Shown: in pieces, positions 40,935 through 43,013 of the stretch
How positions within the stretch are numbered: position 1 is the stretch's first letter
How the letters are laid out: the number at the start of each line of letters is the position of its first letter
Assembly: GCA_937949725.1 (NCBI GenBank)
Contig: CALECT010000178.1
Coordinates: 1 to 43,013 of the forward strand
Direction of reading: 5' to 3'
DNA length: 43,013 nt
Origin: an uncultured Pseudanabaenaceae cyanobacterium
GTDB lineage: Bacteria > Cyanobacteriota > Cyanobacteriia > PCC-9006 > JAAUQQ01
The notes under the pieces: generated by a model
Seen by the model: only the letters and a program-made list of their open reading frames with translations
Databases searched by the model: none
Told to the model about the DNA's origin: nothing
Translations under genes and position numbers: made by a program

Positions 40935-41078
40935 TTAGATCAAGCCCATCTGGGAAAGAACGCCTTGGCCGGTCAATAGCTCAGTCGCCAGACCAACCAC
41001 AAAGCCGAGCATCGCTAGGCGGCCATTCCAGGTTTCAGCGAAGCCGGTGAAACCAAACTTAGTTGCTTCATTTTCCAT
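40935..41078 (-). CDS. hli: High-light-inducible protein (Hlip), one-helix
   Basis: A 47-aa protein, below the usual ORF cut-off: MENEATKFGFTGFAETWNGR, then LAMLGFVVGLATELLTGQGV and LSQMGLI. It carries the LHC-superfamily chlorophyll-binding helix ExxNGRxAMxGF followed by the membrane stretch VVGLATELLTGQG. Hlips bind chlorophyll and carotenoid, and protect photosystem II assembly and chlorophyll synthesis under excess light. ATG 41078 has AAGG nine nt upstream. An HLR1-like element lies 36 bp upstream of the ATG and a strong terminator follows, so the gene is a self-contained light-stress unit. Confidence 0.93.
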   Translation of the reverse strand: MENEATKFGFTGFAETWNGRLAMLGFVVGLATELLTGQGVLSQMGLI

Positions 41079-41113
41079 GGTGAGAACCTTGGTGGGAGTT
41101 ACGTAATCGTTTC

Positions 41114-41131
41114 TATGTTAAATAATGTAAC
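41114..41131 (-). promoter_or_regulatory. HLR1-like RpaB site upstream of hli
   Basis: The minus strand reads GTTACATT-AT-TTAACATA. The HLR1 consensus is two copies of (G/T)TTACA(T/A)(T/A) separated by 2 nt; the first copy is perfect and the second differs at one core base. RpaB binds HLR1 at hli promoters and represses under low light. The site overlaps a possible -10 (TAACAT), fitting repression. Confidence 0.65.
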
Positions 41132-41262
41132 GCGACCGCTAGGGAGTGGCAATCTTTCTTTGGGGATAGAGCGATTTCAGAATCCTGGAATCTCCTCTGG
41201 GCTTGGCTTAGAAATATTGTCCTGTCATAAACTCATGATTTGTCTTTTGTCAAACTTGCTAC

Positions 41263-41304
41263 AAAAAAGGCCTCACTCAAGCTGTGTTGAGTGAGGCCTT
41301 TTTT
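41263..41304 (-). terminator. glgP terminator
   Basis: Perfect 18-bp stem AAAAAAGGCCTCACTCAA (41263-41280) with its complement at 41287-41304, loop GCTGTG. It lies 49 bp past the glgP stop; the T-run is on the 3' side for the minus strand. Confidence 0.9.
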
Positions 41305-41353
41305 AATGATGAGCTTTAGCTGAAAAACGGGCTTTGAGCTTTAGACAATAGCC

Positions 41354-43013
41354 TTAGCTCCCACGGTGAATGGGGACCCGCAAGGCAGCATTGGGGCGAT
41401 CTGGGTTGTAGTCCTGTAGTTCAATGGGGACAGCCTTAGCATCCCAAATCTCGCTGCAATATTCTGCGATGGTCCGGTCCGAAGAGAACTTCGCCGTGCG
41501 CAGGGCATTGAGGATAGACATTTTGGTCCAGCTCGTTTGATCCTTATAGGCTTCGCTCACCCGATCCTGGGCATCCACGTAAGCCTGGTAGTCGGCCAAT
41601 AGCAGATAGGTATCTTCGTTGAGCAGAGACTCTACGAGGGGCTTGAACAGATCAGGCTCTCCAGGGCAGAACAAACCGGACTCGATTTGGTCGATGACTT
41701 GGCGCAGGGCTGCGTTGTTGTCGTAATAGTCCCGAGGACGGTAACCTGCGGCCTTGGTGTCAGCCACTTCTTGGGCAGTGAGGCCAAAGAGGAAGAAGTT
41801 CTCTTCGCCCACTTCTTCACGAATCTCGATGTTGGCACCGTCTAGGGTGCCAACGGTGAGGGCTCCATTCATGGAGAATTTCATGTTGCCTGTGCCGGAG
41901 GCTTCCTTGCCAGCAGTGGAGATTTGCTCCGATAGGTCCGCTGCGGGGTAAACGCGCTGGCCCAGAGAGACGCTGAAGTTGGGCAGGTAAACCACCTTGA
42001 TGCGTCCACGCACATCGGGATCGCAGTTGACCAGGGCACCCACCGCATTGGTGAGCTTGATGATCAGTTTGGCCATGAAGTAGCCCGGTGCAGCCTTGCC
42101 GCCAAAGATGAAGGTGCGGGGCACGACTTCAGCGTTGGGGTTGGCTTTGAGGCGGTTGTATAGGGTGATGATTTCCATCACGGCGAGCAGCTGGCGCTTG
42201 TACTCGTGGATGCGCTTCACCTGCACGTCGAATAGCATGTTGGGGTCTAGAGATAGGCCTGTGCGGCGCTTTATGTCGATCGCGAGACGTTTTTTGTTGG
42301 CAAGTTTCACGGTTCGCCAGCGCTCCTGGAACGCGGCGTCCTCGGCGAGCGGTTCGAGTGTCTTGAGCTGCGATAGGTCGGTGACCCAGCCGTCGCCAAC
42401 CGCATCGGTTACGACGTCGGCAAGTCGCGGGTTGCAGGCGGCGAGCCAACGTCGCTGGGTAACGCCGTTCGTTTTGTTGTTAAAACGGTCCGGCCACAGC
42501 GCTGCGAAATCGCTGAACAGCCCTTCGCGGAGCAGCTTGGAGTGTAATGCCGCAACGCCGTTTACCGAGTAGCTGGCGACGATAGCCAGATAGGCCATGC
42601 GAACCGCCGGTGTACCGCCTTCCTCGATCAGCGACATGCGCCGAATACGCTCGTTGTCACCTGGCCAGCGCAAGCTTACTTCTTCGAGAAACCGGGCGTT
42701 GATTTCGTAGATGATGTCTAACAATCGCGGCAGCAAGCGGCGAAATAACTCAACCGACCAACGCTCCAAGGCTTCGGGCAGCAGCGTATGGTTCGTGTAC
42801 GCCATAGTTCGTGACGTAATGTCCCAAGCTTGGTCCCAACCAAGCCCGCGTTCATCCATCAGCAGCCGCATCAGTTCGGGTATGGCCAGAGCAGGGTGCG
42901 TGTCGTTGAGTTGAAAACAGTTTTTCTCTGCAAACGCAGAATAGTCCTCGCCATGCAGCAACTCCCAATAGCGCAACGTATCCTGCAGGCTGGCGGAGAC
43001 CAGGAAATACTGC
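41354..43013 (-). CDS. glgP: Glycogen/alpha-glucan phosphorylase, 5' end outside window
   Basis: C-terminal 552 or so residues of glycogen phosphorylase, which releases glucose-1-phosphate from glycogen. The frame runs to the window edge (QYFLVSASLQDTLRYWELL), so the true start is beyond 43013; about a third of an 800-850 aa enzyme is missing. Motifs: QLNDTHPALAIPELMR, TNHTLLPEALERW, FNNKTNGVTQRRWL, LFDVQVKRIHEYKRQLL, IFGGKAAPGYFMAK, and the PLP-lysine region GKEASGTGNMKFSMNGALTV. The 3' half has the same codon style as its neighbours. The part upstream of about 42240 differs (more A- and T-ending and CGA codons, wording such as GVTQRRWLAACNPRLA that recalls proteobacterial enzymes), suggesting a mosaic gene or an assembly junction. 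Confidence 0.92.
   Translation of the reverse strand, partial: QYFLVSASLQDTLRYWELLHGEDYSAFAEKNCFQLNDTHPALAIPELMRLLMDERGLGWDQAWDITSRTMAYTNHTLLPEALERWSVELFRRLLPRLLDIIYEINARFLEEVSLRWPGDNERIRRMSLIEEGGTPAVRMAYLAIVASYSVNGVAALHSKLLREGLFSDFAALWPDRFNNKTNGVTQRRWLAACNPRLADVVTDAVGDGWVTDLSQLKTLEPLAEDAAFQERWRTVKLANKKRLAIDIKRRTGLSLDPNMLFDVQVKRIHEYKRQLLAVMEIITLYNRLKANPNAEVVPRTFIFGGKAAPGYFMAKLIIKLTNAVGALVNCDPDVRGRIKVVYLPNFSVSLGQRVYPAADLSEQISTAGKEASGTGNMKFSMNGALTVGTLDGANIEIREEVGEENFFLFGLTAQEVADTKAAGYRPRDYYDNNAALRQVIDQIESGLFCPGEPDLFKPLVESLLNEDTYLLLADYQAYVDAQDRVSEAYKDQTSWTKMSILNALRTAKFSSDRTIAEYCSEIWDAKAVPIELQDYNPDRPNAALRVPIHRGS

Noticed and set aside
1..43013. CRISPR arrays, IS elements, prophage or toxin–antitoxin modules
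   Set aside because: No regularly spaced repeats, transposase, integrase, phage or TA proteins were seen on either strand.

Overview
The window reads as chromosomal DNA of a cyanobacterium. The evidence is frequent GCGATCGC (HIP1) palindromes, a PipX–PipY pair next to SepF and ProC, an NDH-1 NdhD subunit of the CO2-uptake type, a one-helix high-light-inducible protein, a RexT-like ArsR regulator next to a thioredoxin, an EGY/S2P-type protease, and several small proteins whose architecture is typical of cyanobacteria. The genus cannot be fixed from the sequence alone. I see no insertion sequence, prophage, CRISPR array, tRNA or rRNA.

Layout. 1-2.4 kb: a stand-alone EF-G paralogue with its terminator, beside the first copy of a dispersed hairpin repeat. 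2.8-4.9 kb: a redox module with an ArsR/RexT-type repressor divergent from thioredoxin and an Old Yellow Enzyme. 5.2-9.6 kb: envelope and secreted proteins (CsgG family, two lipoproteins, two tandem small beta-barrel paralogues, one unknown). 9.8-13.8 kb: TrhO, a LabA-like NYN protein, a single-pass acidic membrane protein and a 65-aa conserved protein, split by a 750-bp AT-rich gap with a 24-bp hairpin. 13.8-17.6 kb: a 1-kb gene-free stretch, an S9 peptidase, then an intergenic region carrying repeat copy B and a candidate stand-alone structured RNA with its own promoter and terminator. 17.6-20.9 kb: a metal-site-degenerate MBL-fold protein, a GntR regulator and a secreted protein.

20.9-25.9 kb: a co-directional run of dienelactone hydrolase, MlaE-type permease, DUF3119, DUF3086 and PlsY, suggesting envelope-lipid work. 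The DUF3086 protein carries a long FUS-like Gly/Tyr/Gln tail. 26.5-32.9 kb: the minus-strand cluster Der, EcfT/CbiQ-like, PipX, PipY, SepF, ProC, joining nitrogen/carbon signalling, PLP homeostasis and cell division. 33-39 kb: a GT39-like membrane glycosyltransferase, repeat copy C, a coiled-coil protein, an S2P protease and a second degenerate MBL-fold protein. 39-43 kb: NdhD, an Hli gene with an HLR1-like site, and a 5'-truncated glycogen phosphorylase whose upstream half differs in style from its downstream half.

Most promising for new biology: the structured RNA at 17244-17431 (minus), the three-copy hairpin repeat with compensatory stem changes, the FUS-like DUF3086 tail, and the possible mosaic (or assembly junction) in glgP. 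All functional statements are from sequence reading; no searches were run.
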